DNA of 64,000 nucleotides. Source: Lineus longissimus (taxonomy: Eukaryota; Nemertea; Pilidiophora; Heteronemertea; Lineidae). The translations under genes and the position numbers were made by a program. Numbering within the stretch: position 1 is the first letter of the stretch; every line of letters begins with the position of its first letter. A model generated the notes under the pieces. The model made no database searches, was not told where the DNA came from, and was given only the letters and a program-made list of their open reading frames with translations. Location of the stretch: the NCBI RefSeq assembly GCF_910592395.1, contig NC_088309.1:28770599-28834598 (forward strand), read 5' to 3'. This document shows positions 1 through 14,300 of the stretch, one piece after another.

Positions 1-155
1 CACTAACAGAATATACTGCCTTTTCAATCAAAGAAGTTTCCTCTGGGGTAGAGATTTCCTTCTATATTGTTATTATGAGTTGAAACTGGCCTAGCTCTGA
101 CGCGGGAGTCCACAGCATGTGTTACCTTAGCAATTCAAGTCTTGCTCTAACTTAC

Positions 156-844
156 CTTGAAGCGACGATCGTACTTGACGATCGTCTCTGCAAACTCCAT
201 CTTCTCCCTCTTCCCGCAGAGCACCCTCAATCCAGGATTCTCGTCCATCCCGATGTAGTCGCCAACGTAGTTACGATTCAAACTGTAACGTCGACGCTCC
301 TTCTTATTGTACAGGATGTCGGACGCTGGAAATGGTGTGGTTAGACTTAATGGTGCATTTGACTCGTCTGGTTTATGAAGTCAACAGTCATTTGTTTGCG
401 GAGAGTTCAGCTGATAAGGCCATGTCTTCTGGCCTAACCTGGATGCAACACCAGCCAGACAGTGCTCAGCACTGATGTGTTGACTTCAAAGTCCTCTCTT
501 CAAAAATCTCAACTGTTATCAGTTGAACTAATAGCCATGCTAGATAGCGACAATACAGAACAAACAGGAAAACGAAATCTTCATTGCTAGCCTACCTTGC
601 TGTCTGAGCTTGAAGTAGTATCTCTGTGCGTTGTACTTGCGGAATGCTTTCTGGATAACTCGGGCGTAACTGTCAAACTTTCTCTCTCGTACTTCTTCCA
701 ACAAAAACAGCTAGAAAGTAAAGAAAGTTGCTAGACCACGGGTGCTTGATGGGTTCATCTAACATGAGTCAGGTGATTCGGCTGTTATGCAGTCCACTAC
801 AATCATAAAGAGACAAAACAGCTAGTGAACTCCCGACCATGAAC

Positions 845-909
<65 letters not shown>

Positions 910-3900
910 GTATCTTGCTTCTTGGCCCAGCCTTGACCTATAAAACACCAACAACCAAACAGGCCGAGTCTTCTTGCAGACGATAGCAATGGCCACCGCT
1001 ATGATATTGATCCAGCAGACGTAAGCCACTTACAGATTCAGGATTTTTTATGAAGACCTTGGTCTTTCCGAGCTGAAACTGATCGCGATCCATGTTGACA
1101 GACGTCAATAAGTGTGTCACACCCTGGCGTGTATCACCGTGCCATTGAGGCCATGTCTCTTTGGTAAGGATAGCATATCTGAAAACAAGAGGATTTTAAT
1201 ACACTTTTTGCAGATTTTTGTCATGATGAATACTTCTTGTGCTAGTACGCTATGTTTATATGCATGAATTCTCAATTACTGTTGCCTGCTCTTTCTGGAG
1301 ACCTTCTAGCACACTGCAGGGCTTCTTGTTGGGCAGTTTCAAGCCAGATATCCTCATTATAAGGGGTTAACTCATGGTAATGAGTACATCAGAGCTGTGG
1401 GTGTCGTAACTATTGGTGTTTCAAGATGAATATTCCCTGCTCCATTCCAAACAATCAAGAAGGCAAGGATTCTATAATACGAACCTGCGCAGGAACTTAT
1501 CAAACGGCCTCCTGTACGCGAAGCCTGCCCTCCGCACTCGAATGTTCTCTTTCAAGCCGAGATACTCAACCTGATGCTTGACACGATTCTCCTCCCAATC
1601 ATGAGCTCGCTTGGTCTCGTTTGGTTTGATACAGCGTATATAATGAGGTGTAGACTTCATCAACGTCTCAACCAGTTTGTTGGCTTGGTTCTGAAGGTTA
1701 CACACATACAAGATCAAAGAGCAAATCTGTTACATTAACTTGAGTCAATATTAAAGTTTTTGAACAAGATCAAACGAGAACGACATCAGTCCTGAAGAAG
1801 CCATTGTAGACACTGGATTTACAGGGAGCATAGAAATAGCCGAGGCAACTCAGATTACTGTATTGAGATAGCGTCAGGTCAAGATCAACAATTGTCTAGG
1901 ATACATGTAGGCAGTCAGTCAGCTGGATGTCAGTCTGATCTCAAAAGTGGCAACTTTCCCTTACCCTGATCTTGGTGCCAGCTGTGGAGGGCCTGCCTCT
2001 GGTTTGCTGGCTGACATCTTCGGGGAAAAGGCCCTTGATGAACTGACTGCATCGAAAGGGAACAATATCAACATGAATCAGGTCAACTATGTAACTCTGA
2101 GTAATTGCAGAAGGCAACAGAGATTTCTCTGAATGCTCTCATATCCATATAATTGCCGGACTCAAAAGACACTCATACTACCACTGAATCCTTACCATAG
2201 TCATTCCCCAAGCATCAGTAGAGAAGATAATGTTGTTTAGAGTGAAAATTCATATAAATTTGTTAATCCACTTTCCACAAGCAAAGCTGTTCATGTCTCG
2301 AGGTAATTGATTTAACAGTCTCACTACGGTTGATTAGTGTCTACTTACTTTTCACTCGTCTGCATTAACTGTATGAGATCGTTAAAGAGTACGTCACGGT
2401 TCCGCTCACAGAATCCCTCGGCATCATAGGTCACCTTCCCGGCATAATGGTGGACGACAAACCCAACACTCGACCCCTGGTAATGCTGGTGGGAACCAAC
2501 TTGGGAGGACAATTTCTGAAAACAGAGATGGCACAGCTTCTTACAGCAGCTGATATCATTGTAGGTGTCTTTTCTGTGAGAACTGATGCCGATGTGAGGA
2601 CCACGTGTGCAAACAGACAGCAGAGTTTATCCAGCACAGAAGATAGAATCCAAGCAGAATGAGAAGACTGTTCATTCTGCCTGTACTAGAGAGGGGTTAT
2701 TCCTGCTCCAAGGTGGGACACCTGACTGATAGATCCTCTGCCTGTACTAGAGAGGGGTTATTCCTGCTCCAAGGTGGGACACCTGACTGATAGATCCTCT
2801 GCCTGTACTAGAGAGGGGTTATTCCTGCTCCAAGGTGGGACACCTGACTGATAGAACCTCTGCCTGTACTAGAGAGGGGTTATTCCTGCTCCAAGGTGGG
2901 ACACCTGACTGATAGAACCTCTGCCTGTACTAGAGAGGGGTTATTCCTGCTCAAAGGTGGGACACCTGACTGATAGATCCTCTGCCTGTACTAGAGAGGG
3001 GTGGGACTGCTCGAAGGTGGGACACCTGACTGATAGATCCTCTGCCTGTACTAGAGAGGGGTTATTCCTGCTACAAGGTGGGACACCTGATTGATCCTCA
3101 CCTGCAGTAATGTTTCATCAGCACCATCAGTCACTGCGTGCATCGTCGCACACACGTCATCAAGATTGGAGAAGATTCCAGGTGGACTCTTACTCTCGAT
3201 GAGATCACACACAATCTTATTGTTGAAGTAGTCTATACTCGTCCACTTGATGCCTTCCTGCACATACTCTTCCTGGAAACACGAGTAGAAGAAACTGATG
3301 AAACCTCCTACTAAATCACCGAGTTGGCATTGCAATAGTGAACAGCCTGCATCTAAAGATTTAGCCAGTTCACACATCCAACTGGAACAAGGAACACTAC
3401 AGGAATTTGTATTTGACATGAAAAAAGCCTCCGACAAAGACCTCCTGCTTGGTTTTTGAGGTTGGGAGCTGGCCTTTCTCTCAAGACAGAGCTCCCTATT
3501 GGAGAGAAGATGAACTCACCTGCTCAGCCTTGAGTGTGAGCTCAATGAAGATCTGTTGTAGCTTCTCATTCACATAGTTGATACAAAACTGTTCAAAGCC
3601 ATTCTTAGCAAAGATTTCAAAACCGTAGATATCTAGAATGCCAATGTTGACCCCAGCTGCTTGTTTGGACATTGCTTTGTTCACGGCCTTGAATCGGAGA
3701 AAGAGATGAATGAAACTCAGAGATAGAACACATCATCATCAGTGATCATTTGTTTTCAATTCCTCAAGTGCCACATTGCATTAAGGGAAATCAGGAATGA
3801 CAGTGTTGCAACGGTATACATGTACATGTACTAGCAAGTACATGTACATGACAATATATAACATACAGACAATATGTAACCAACATGTTTTTTAAAAAGT

Positions 3901-6442
3901 TTCTATTTGAGACACAACTTTTTAGTTATGACATTTCAGCAAAAACTGGCCATCTCCATGTGGCCCTATTCCCATTCACCGTGAGTGGTGCATCACTGCC
4001 CATTTCTTTGAACAAAGAGTTTTAGACAGATGCAGGATGACAACAAATCAGTGTGACAAGAGGTACAAAAGACACTCACCACAACTAAATAATCAAACAC
4101 CCGTGAATAGAGCGCCTTAGCCAGAGCATCACGGGTGTACGCCGCTTGTTCTGGGTTGAGTTTAATCTCAGTTTTCTCTGTCTTCCCTCCCCACTTGCTG
4201 TCCATGATGCGACCTGTCAACTTAGACCTCAGCATCTCCTTCTCAACACCAAACAGGTATGCAGGGAAGTCCAGAACTGGAAGAAAAAGAAGCCTGTCAA
4301 TAAACAGAAGGCACGCCTGTAGCAGCTGAGTGGGATGGTAAGCTTGCCATGGCATCAATACTGGGCAACTTGAAGAAGGAGCAATGGAGATCAACTGACT
4401 CAACAAGAGTTAAAAACTTATGCCATTACCACTTCCCTTTGGCTCACCAGTCTCGAGTGTTCAACAATGTCAATTCCTGGGAGCGGTGAACTTAGTAGGT
4501 GTAGGTGAACTTACACTCATCATTTGACACAGCTGCGTAATTGCCATCTTCCACAAATAAGATGTTTCCAAGATGGAGGACACCAGCCACGATACTGAAC
4601 ACTGAATCCTGCGTGATATCATCGATTCCCACCACACCCATTGCGTGCTGCAAGATTAGAATCAACTCAAATGAGTGCCAAGACAGACTTCAACTGAATC
4701 AGGCAAATGTTAAGCACATCATAGTCGAGCCAGCGTTATCTAGATGTACAATGCACATCCAGCCTGCAACCTCCGCCAAACATTTGTTTTTAAATTGGCC
4801 CAGAATTCTTAAAACTTCTTGAACAAAAACATTGGCTTCCCAATTATCACATCAAATCTTTTGATGTTTTTGCCAAACCTTAGTGTCCTTGAAGTCCTTC
4901 TTGTCATCTGTGCCATCAACAGTGTACGTGCCGCTCTGATTGAGGTAGTAATAATAGTCAGGCGTTGTTAGGCCCATCTCACTTTGATGTTCGGGGGTTG
5001 CTCCAGCACACAGTTGGTAGAAGATATGGAAGTTCCTCTCTGAAGTGTTCTGACTCACGACCCGAGACTGGAATCAGCATAGAATGTGGCATGATCAGCA
5101 TGAACAAGTTTTTCTACCAAAGCAGACAAAGCATAGCTTCCAACCCAAGATTCTCCTTATTCTCTTCTCTGTAGGAACATGAGACAATCTTACCTTCTCC
5201 AACAGGAAGTTTGAGATGCGCCCAGCATCAGGCTCACCGCCTCTTGTGAACTGGATTTCAACATACTTTCCCTGAAATATGATCACAGACCTTTAGAACC
5301 ATTCCCAAAGTATTCATGCTGACAAGATCAACCTGAAGAGAGCATGTTACACCAAGAGATAAGCCTAATAATGATAAGAGAGCAAGCTATCACTGGATCT
5401 TTAGGTCAGATGTTTTATAAGATAGCATGACTTAGGAATGCTAGTAAACAATCGAATGAAGTTGCCGAATAGATCTCTGATATCAGCTGATTCTCTACTT
5501 ACAAATCTGCTGGAGTTATTATTGCGGACTGTCTTAGCATTTCCAAACGATTCAAGAAGCGGGTTGGACTCCAAGATGACATCCTTGACCTTCTGTACAC
5601 TGGCGCCACCGCCAGACACTTTGGCAATATACGACATGATATACTTGGCTGCAACTGTTTTACCCGCTCCACTCTCACCGCTGAAAAAGAAAGTTATCAA
5701 ACTGAAAGCTCCGTTTCCCTGATAATTACAATGGCTCAGCATAATTCTTATCAATGTATAGTAATTGTCAAGAAAATGATATAGACAAGAAATACCCCTG
5801 AAATCAGCACCAAATCAGACATCTTACTTTCTGAAATGACAAGATGTTGACAGAATCAGGTACTGGGCAATCTAGTAGTCAGCAAAGATACGGAGTCTTG
5901 ATTCTGTGTTGCTTACCTGATGATGACACATTGGTTCTCCATGTCTATCATCATGTTCCGGTACATCTCGTCAGTCAGCGCGAAAACATGCGGCGGGTTC
6001 TCGTAGCTGGCTGCACCCTGATACATGTCGACATGTTTGTCAGAGAAGATTGGGATCTGTTTGAAGGGGTTGACAGAGATCAGCACAGGTCCGATATATG
6101 TCTCAATAGTTAAGGAGTAAACAAGGATATCCTGGGCCCAAGGTCATGCTCCATGGCTTCCAAGAACAGCAAAAAGAGGGCGCTACATCTTGCATTTCAT
6201 ATCTTAATACGGCCAAGGATAGAATTTGACCAAATTTATCGAATTTGTTATGATGTACAAGCAATACATTCAACTATAAATGCCCACACTGTTCATTTGT
6301 GTTGATCTAAGGATACATAAATACAATCGTCCATGAATCGCTTCTTGAGATTCTCACAGATGGCTGGCTCTGTGATCTTCTGCAAGAGCACCATATCATC
6401 GACCCCGCTCTGCTTGACATTGTGACTCTGCCAATGATATGC
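156..6442 (-). CDS. MYO1E: Unconventional class I myosin, long-tailed MYO1E/MYO1F type (partial at both ends)
   Basis: Actin-based motor that links membrane to cortical actin during endocytosis. Fifteen exons read right to left: 6317-6442, 5917-6101, 5503-5680, 5194-5271, 4879-5067, 4515-4647, 4080-4276, 3520-3686, 3102-3272, 2349-2515, 1965-2042, 1485-1690, 1034-1178, 596-710, 156-325 (about 768 codons). Visible motifs are YHWQSHNV near the start, P-loop GESGAGKT and switch I NNNSSRF (exon 5503-5680), switch II DIYGFE (3520-3686), [10 protein letters not shown] (1485-1690), and an IQ helix with [10 protein letters not shown] (596-710). The last visible exon enters the TH1 tail (KKERRR...KYDRRFK). 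Exon phases agree throughout, and alignment to MYO1E is nearly gap-free. The rest of TH1 and any TH2/SH3 domains lie left of base 1. The short exon with the start codon, upstream of 6442, was not found. MYO1E and MYO1F cannot be told apart here; a pre-duplication orthologue of both is likely. Confidence 0.93.
843..908. repeat. (ATC)n trinucleotide microsatellite
   Basis: About 22 uninterrupted ATC/TCA triplets in a myosin intron, between the exons at 596-710 and 1034-1178. On the minus strand one frame reads as poly-aspartate, but it is intronic and not part of the protein. Confidence 0.95.
2680..3096. repeat. 61-bp minisatellite, about 7 copies, in a myosin intron
   Basis: Tandem 61-bp units (core CCTGTACTAGAGAGGGG then AAGGTGGGACACCTGACTG) recur from 2680. 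One unit (around 3001) has a diverged middle. In the sense (minus) direction the array begins right at the 5' splice site of exon 3102-3272: the donor and following bases GTGAGGATCAATCAG resemble the corresponding part of every unit. Confidence 0.93.
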
Positions 6443-7799
6443 CTGCAACCAACAAAAAACAGAGTCAATTAAGCAGGAAGAAAACTCTGCTGCAAACCTG
6501 ACCAGATTATAACAGTCAGTTGGCCGCGGTGCCATTCGCAGCACTCAGAAAGCATTTCTCACATCCGTGTGCAGGTGCTGTCACCTATTGATCAATTTCA
6601 TCTATTGACAGTGTGCGCTAGGTGTGAAAGTTGTGTTCGGTCCTATCAAAGAGTACAGCCAAGTTTATATCCCTGAATGGAGAAGTGTCCTTAGAACATA
6701 GGCAACATTCAGAAAAGATTGGCTGCATAACTGAAACTATCCAAGCAATTTTCTCAAAACAAAATCTGAGGATGCATTTTCAACCAAAATGAAAGAAACC
6801 CGTATCAAATAACTGCTTCCACAAGAACCATACAATAGCAACATTTCTCTCACGCCATCAACATTTCTGACATGTTACTCATGATGCTAACTACGGATGA
6901 GTCATCTGCCATCAGGCATGGCTTGGATGACTCCACCCACCTAGCACTCATCCTTACCCAACTTCGCCTGTTTCCAGCCTTGAGGGTGCATTAATGAAGA
7001 GGGTTAAACGTTGAGAAACAAAACATGAACACTAGATTAATCAGACTAGGCCTCAAGACTTGTCCAAGAGAGACGTACTGAAGTAATTGGTCTACAAATC
7101 CTCTCTTGGTGGGGCTCACTGTCATATTACTCCAGTACTTTGTTGGCCTTGATTCTCAGTGAGGGGCTCAGTTAAACGATGTATTGTTACTGAAATCCCA
7201 GTCATCTTGAGCCACACTGATGAAGACGAAGTGATTAAAGAAAGTCACCCACCCTTTCATTTTCCTTCCACAAACTCAGACTGGGTCTGGGCACAGAGAG
7301 GTAATATCCTCTTGTTATCAGTAGCTGACATGTCTGACAGCATCAAATAAAGACTGAGAAAGATAGAACGGCCCGCACATCGACCAATCAGTCCTACCTC
7401 AGGAGAGAACTGAGTGGAGAGGTGGGAGGAGAGGCCAAGAGCCAGCAGACAGATAAACATTTTTCAGATTGGATGATTTACACAACCATATAAGTAACTG
7501 AAATTGCTGCAAGCCTGAAAAAAACAGATGCGATTTCATATTTATTAAAATGTCAGAATTCTATAATCATTACAGAAGTATTTACCATTGTTGGTTAAAA
7601 TATTTGGCCTTCGAATCCGATATAAAAACTGTCAATAAAATTCTCCTTCCTGGTTTAGGTTTCACCCATGGCTCAGCTGTGCAAATCAATACAAACTCAC
7701 AACAACGTGTACAAAATGTGCGAAGAAGTAAACCAGCGTCAATATTTTCCTCATTTGCCGGGAATACGAATCATTGTCCTCGCAACAGGTAGCACCATA
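6443..7799. other. Region upstream of the first recognised myosin exon; no coding sequence found
   Basis: It should contain intron 1, the first coding exon and the promoter of the myosin gene (minus strand). I looked for a short ATG exon ending in phase 0 before a GT. The only candidate is a weak one around 7094-7123, with the peptide MTVSPTKRGF and a poor GTAGAC donor, and I do not assert it. The open frames here are short and unlike any family I know. Confidence 0.4.
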
Positions 7800-8158
7800 G
7801 GTCTCGTTAGGGAGTTTTTCCCAAATGTACGCGATGATGACGTGCCCCATTAACAGGGCGTAACATCTATTTTAAGATGCGTTTCCAAAGTGAATGCATG
7901 AGAACAACCCATTTGTGTCGTATATCACTGGAAACGCCCGATTCCCCTGATTCTGCAGGATGTTAAATCGGGCATTTTATTTCTTTAAATAAATCATAAG
8001 CGTCGCATTTGCTCCTAGCTATGTTCACCATCCCAAATGGCAATATTGCCAATTGGGCCGGACAATCACGAAAAACCCCAAATATTATACATTTCTTCCT
8101 GAATAAGAAATAGGGCTTGGCCGCGCATGAATAACAAAAAAAACTCCCTAATGAGACC
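7800..8158 (-). mobile_element. Non-autonomous TIR element, copy A (359 bp, internally deleted)
   Basis: Termini are inverted: GGTCTCGTTAGGGAGTTTTT at the left and AAACTCCCTAATGAGACC at the right. Flanking ATA on both sides is a 3-bp target-site duplication. Its sequence matches the reverse complement of both ends of the 711-bp element at 18230-18940, but about 350 internal bp are missing. The join lies in GAATAAGAAATAGGGCTTGG, around 8101-8120. No transposase is encoded. The 3-bp duplication and terminal GG are compatible with a PIF/Harbinger-type MITE, which is inference. Confidence 0.85.
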
Positions 8159-8332
8159 ATAGACAATGAGCTACATACGTACATGCTAGGTTTCGACTTA
8201 ATGGGAGTAATGCAGACAGAATTGCAATGGTAAATAAACATTGTAGTATATATAGGCAGGTGTCCTGAAAATCAGAGAGATTTGTATGTGTCAAATTATC
8301 TCTGAAGTCACTCACAACCCTGGAGGAGGCAC

Positions 8333-11300
8333 AAATTTCTTTTTTTCTTCTTCCTTGTCTTGCTATCTAATCATCCATGTACAGATGTAAACATTTTCAT
8401 TATCATCATTATCATACCCCGCACCCAAACTTTTCAAACTCCAGCACATACTGATTCCGGGCGTTCGAGTACATGAATTATGAGGTAGATGTATTGTTTC
8501 AATCATCGCAAATCTGCCTAAAACGGCAACTTTTCTCAGGTACGGGTACGGCAGTGGCGTGCGTCTTTTTCATTGAACGACCTCGCACGGCCGGCACCGA
8601 CATATATCGTCGTTGATGATGATGGAGAGAGCGGTAGCCGGTACATATTGAGCACGGTTCACTAGCAGTTCAATGTGCTCATGACGTGACGAGAGCAAAT
8701 CTCACGGGTGGGGCGGAAATTCGCCATATTGCTGACATCATCGGCGCCAACAACTGTTTCTTTTGACCCTGCCGGAGTCTTTCAAAACAATAAATGATTG
8801 TGTCTGACCCTGCTGACCTCGATTTTGAAAAATTTTTTAAAAAAGGTCATTCAAACGTTAAATCAACTGCAAAGATAATATTTTATATCACTGAGGTATA
8901 TACATACGATATGTTGAGAAAAATCTGTACAACTATCGAAATATACGATTACTTGGAACTATTTCGGCTAATCACTTTGCCACCTGCGCGACCTTGTCAC
9001 TATTGTGGCGCGCTCGTTTGCATACCGCATATAAGAGGCAAATAAAATCTTCATTTCAACATGAAAGCCTTGACGGTTCAGCGCTGAAGGTGTTTGACTT
9101 TGGATCGGCTGGACACGGGTTCGACCCCCGGTGAATCTGCCGAATTTTTTTTTTCTTTTTTTCTTCTTCCTTGTCTTGCTATCTAATCATCCATGTACAG
9201 ATGTAAACATTTTCATTATCATCATTATCATACCCCGCACCCAAACCTTTCAAACTCCAGCACATACTGATTCCGGGCGTTCGAGTACATGAATTATGAG
9301 GTAGATGTATTGTTTCAATCATCGCAAATCTGCCTAAAACGGCACCTTATCTCAGGTACGGGTACGGCAGTGGCGTGCGTCTTTTTCATTGAACGACCTC
9401 GCACGGCCGGCACCGACATATATCGTCGTTGATGATGATGGAGAGAGCGGTAGCCGGTACATATTGAGCACGGTTCACTAGCAGTTCAATGTGCTCATGA
9501 CGTGACGAGAGCAAATCTCACGGGTGGGGCGGAAATTCGCCATATTGCTGACATCATCGGCGCCAACAACTGTTTCTTTTGACCCTGCCGGAGTCTTTCA
9601 AAACAATAAATGATTGTGTCTGACCCTGCTGACCTCGATTTTGAAAAACTTTTTAAAAAAGGTCATTCAAACGTTAAATCAACTGCAAAGATAATATTTT
9701 GGAACGACTTTAGAATTCCCGATCGGAAGTATGGGTCTAAGGCGCGAATGAATACCGAATAATGAACAAGTAGCCTAACCCTAACCCTAACCCTTTAAAC
9801 CGATTCACAACTTATATAGTGCGGAGGAACATCCGATCGGTAATTCTAAAGTTTAGCCATATCACTGAGGTATATACATACGATATGTTGAGAAAAATCT
9901 GTACAACTATCGAAATATACGATTACTTGGAACTATTTTGGCTAATCACTTTGCCACCTGCGCGACCTTGTCACTATTGTGGCGCGCTCGTTTGCATACC
10001 GCATATAAGAGGCAAATAAAATCTTCATTTCAACATGAAAGCCTTGACGGTTCAGCGCTGAAGGTGTTTGACTTTGGATCGGCTGGTCACGGGTTCGACC
10101 CCCGGTGAATCTGCCGAATTTTTTTTTCTTTTTTTCTTCTTCCTTGTCTTGCTATCTAATCATCCATGTACAGATGTAAACATTTTCATTATCATCATTA
10201 TCATACCCCGCACCCAAACTTTTCAAACTCCAGCACATACTGATTCCGGGCGTTCGAGTACATGAATTATGAGGTAGATGTATTGTTTCAATCATCGCAA
10301 ATCTGCCTAAAACGGCAACTTTTCTCAGGTACGGGTACGGCAGTGGCGTGCGTCTTTTTCATTGAAACGACCTCGCACGGCCGGCACCGACATATATCGT
10401 CGTTGATGATGATGGAGAGAGCGGTAGCCGGTACATATTGAGCACGGTTCACTAGCAGTTCAATGTGCTCATGACGTGACGAGAGCAAATCTCACGGGTG
10501 GGGCGGAAATTCGCCATATTGCTGACATCATCGGCGCCAACAACTGTTTCTTTTGACCCTGCCGGAGTCTTTCAAAACAATAAATGATTGTGTCTGACCC
10601 TGCTGACCTCGATTTTGAAAAACTTTTTAAAAAAGGTCATTCAAACGTCAAATCAACTGCAAAGATAATATTTTATATCACTGAGGTATATACATACGAT
10701 ATGTTGAGAAAAATCTGTACAACTATCGAAATATACGATTACTTGGAACTATTTCGGCTAATCACTTTGCCACCTGCGCGACCTTGTCACTATTGTGGCG
10801 CGCTCGTTTGCATACCGCATATAAGAGGCAAATAAAATCTTCATTTCAACATGAAAGCCTTGACGGTTCAGCGCTGAAGGTGTTTGACTTTGGATCGGCT
10901 GGTCACGGGTTCGACCCCCGGTGAATCTGCCGAATTTTTTTTTCTTCTTCCTTCTCTTGCTATCTAATCATCCATGTTCAGACGTAAACATTTTCATTAT
11001 CATCATTATCATACCCCGCACCCAAACTTTTCAAACTCCAGCACATACTGATTCCGGGCGTTCGAGTACATGAATTATGAGGTAGATGTATTGTTTCAAT
11101 CATCGCAAATCTGCCTAAAACGGCAAGTTTTCTCAGGTACGGGTACGGCAGTGGCGTACGTCTTTTTCATTGAAACGACCTCGCACGGCCGGCACCGACA
11201 TATATCGTCGTTGATGATGATGGAGAGAGCGGTAGCCGGTACATATTGAGCACGGTTCACTAGCAGTTCAATGTGCTCATGACGTGACGAGAGCAAATCT

Positions 11301-14300
11301 CACGGGTGGGGCGGAAATTCGCCATATTGCTGACATCATCGGCGCCAACAACTGTTTCTTTTGACCCTGCCGGAGTCTTTCAAAACAATAAATGATTGTG
11401 TCTGACCCTGCTGACCTCGATTTTGAAAAAACTTTTTTAAAAAGGTCATTCAAACGTTAAATCAACTGCAAAGATAATATTTTATATCACTGAGGTATAT
11501 ACATACGATATGTTGAGAAAAATCTGTACAACTATCGAAATATACGATTACTTGGAACTATTTCGGCTAATCACTTTGCCACCTGCGCGACCTTGTCACT
11601 ATTGTGGCGCGCTCGTTTGCATACCGCATATAAGAGGCATATAAAATCTTCATTTCAACATGAAAGCCTTGACGGTTCAACGCTGAAGGTGTTTGACTTT
11701 GGATCGGCTGGTCACGGGTTCGACCCCCGGTGAATCTGCCGAATTTTTTTTTTTCTTTTTTTCTTCTTCCTTGTCTTGCTATCTAATCATCCATGTACAG
11801 ATGTAAACATTTTCATTATCATCATTATCATACCCCGCACCCAAACTTTTCAAACTCCAGCACATACTGATTCCGGGCGTTCGAGTACATGGATTATGAG
11901 GTAGATGTATTGTTTCAATCATCGCAAATCTGCCTAAAACGGCAACTTTTCTCAGGTACGGGTACGGCAGTGGCGTGCGTCTTTTTCATTGAACGACCTC
12001 GCACGGCCGGCACCGACATATATCGTCGTTGATGATGATGGAAAGAGCGGTAGCCGGTACATATTGAGCACGGTTCACTAGCAGTTCAATGTGCTCATGA
12101 CGTGACGAGAGCAAATCTCACGGGTGGGGCGGAAATTCGCCATATTGCTGACATCATCGGCGCCAACAACTGCTTCTTTTGACCCTGCCGGAGTCTTTCA
12201 AAACAATAAATGATTGTGTCTGACCCTGCTGACCTCGATTTTGAAAAACTTTTTAAAAAAGGTCATTCAAACGTTAAATCAACTGCAAAGATAATATTTT
12301 ATATCACTGAGGTATATACATACGATATGTTGAGAAAAATCTGTACAACTATCGAAATATACGATTACTTGGAACTATTTCGGCTAATCACTTTGCCACC
12401 TGCGCGACCTTGTCACTATTGTGGCGCGCTCGTTTGCATACCGCATATAAGAGGCAAATAAAATCTTCATTTCAACATGAAAGCCTTGACGGTTCAGCGC
12501 TGAAGGTGTTTGACTTTGGATCGGCTGGTCACGGGTTCGACCCCCGGTGAATCTGCCGAATTTTTTTTTCTTTTTTTCTTCTTCCTTGTCTTGCTATCTA
12601 ATCATCCATGTACAGATGTAAACATTTTCATTATCATCATTATCATACCCCGCACCCAAACTTTTCAAACTCCAGCACATACTGATTCCGGGCGTTCGAG
12701 TACATGAATTATGAGGTAGATGTATTGTTTCAATCATCGCAAATCTGCCTAAAACGGCAACTTTTCTCAGGTACGGGTACGGCAGTGGCGTGCGTCTTTT
12801 TCATTGAAACGACCTCGCACGGCCGGCACCGACATATATCGTCGTTGATGATGATGGAGAGAGCGGTAGCCGGTACATATTGAGCACGGTTCACTAGCAG
12901 TTCAATGTGCTCATGACGTGACGAGAGCAAATCTCACGGGTGGGGCGGAAATTCGCCATATTGCTGACATCATCGGCGCCAACAACTGTTTCTTTTGACC
13001 CTGTCGGAGTCTTTCAAAACAATAAATGATTGTGTCTGACCCTGCTGACCTCGATTTTGAAAAAACTTTTTTAAAAAGGTCATTCAAACGTTAAATCAAC
13101 TGCAAAGATAATATTTTATATCACTGAGGTATATACATACGATATGTTGAGAAAAATCTGTACAACTATCGAAATATACGATTACTTGGAACTATTTCGG
13201 CTAATCACTTTGCCACCTGCGCGACCTTGTCACTATTGCGGCGCGCTCGTTTGCATACCGCATATAAGAGGCAAATAAAATCTTCATTTCAACATGAAAG
13301 CCTTGACGGTTCAACGCTGAAGGTGTTTGACTTTGGATCGGCTGGTCACGGGTTCGACCCCCGGTGAATCTGCCGAATTTTTTTTTTTCTTTTTTTCTTC
13401 TTCCTTGTCTTGCTATCTAATCATCCATGTACAGATGTAAACATTTTCATTATCATCATTATCATACCCCGCACCCAAACTTTTCAAACTCCAGCACATA
13501 CTGATTCCGGGCGTTCGAGTACATGGCTTATGAGGTAGATGTATTGTTTCAATCATCGCAAATCTGCCTAAAACGGCAAGTTTTCTCAGGTACGGGTACG
13601 GCAGTGGCGTGCGTCTTTTTCATTGAACGACCTCGCACGGCCGGCACCGACATATATCGTCGTTGATGATGATGGAGAGAGCGGTAGCCGGTACATATTA
13701 AGCACGGTTCACTAGCAGTTCAATGTGCTCATGACGTGACGAGAGCAAATCTCACGGGTGGGGCGGAAATTCGCCATATTGATGACATCATCGGCGCCAA
13801 CAACTGTTTCTTTTGACCCTGTCGGAGTCTTTCAAAACAATAAATGATTGTGTCTGACCCTGCTGACCTCGATTTTGAAAAACTTTTTGAAAAAGGTCAT
13901 TCAAACGTTAAATCAACTGCAAAGATAATATTTTATATCACTGAGGTATATACATACGATATGTTGAGAAAAATCTGTACAACTATCGAAATATACGATT
14001 ACTTGGAACTATTTCGGCTAATCACTTTGCCACCTGCGCGACCTTGTCACTATTGTGGCGCGCTCGTTTGCATACCGCATATAAGAGGCAAATAAAATCT
14101 TCATTTCAACATGAAAGCCTTGACGGTTCAACGCTGAAGGTGTTTGACTTTGGATCGGCTGGTCACGGGTTCGACCCCCGGTGAATCTGCCGAATTTTTT
14201 TTTTTCTTTTTTTCTTCTTCCTTGTCTTGCTATCTAATCATCCATGTGCAGATGTAAACATTTTCATTATCATCATTATCATACCCCGCACCCAAACTTT

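Noticed and set aside
769-1029. Acidic poly-D protein on the minus strand
   Set aside because: It is a translation of the (ATC)n microsatellite within a myosin intron.
9073-9148. tRNA gene in each satellite unit
   Set aside because: The T-arm-like part is present but the acceptor arms do not pair and the T stem has a mismatch. At most it is a tRNA-derived SINE body.
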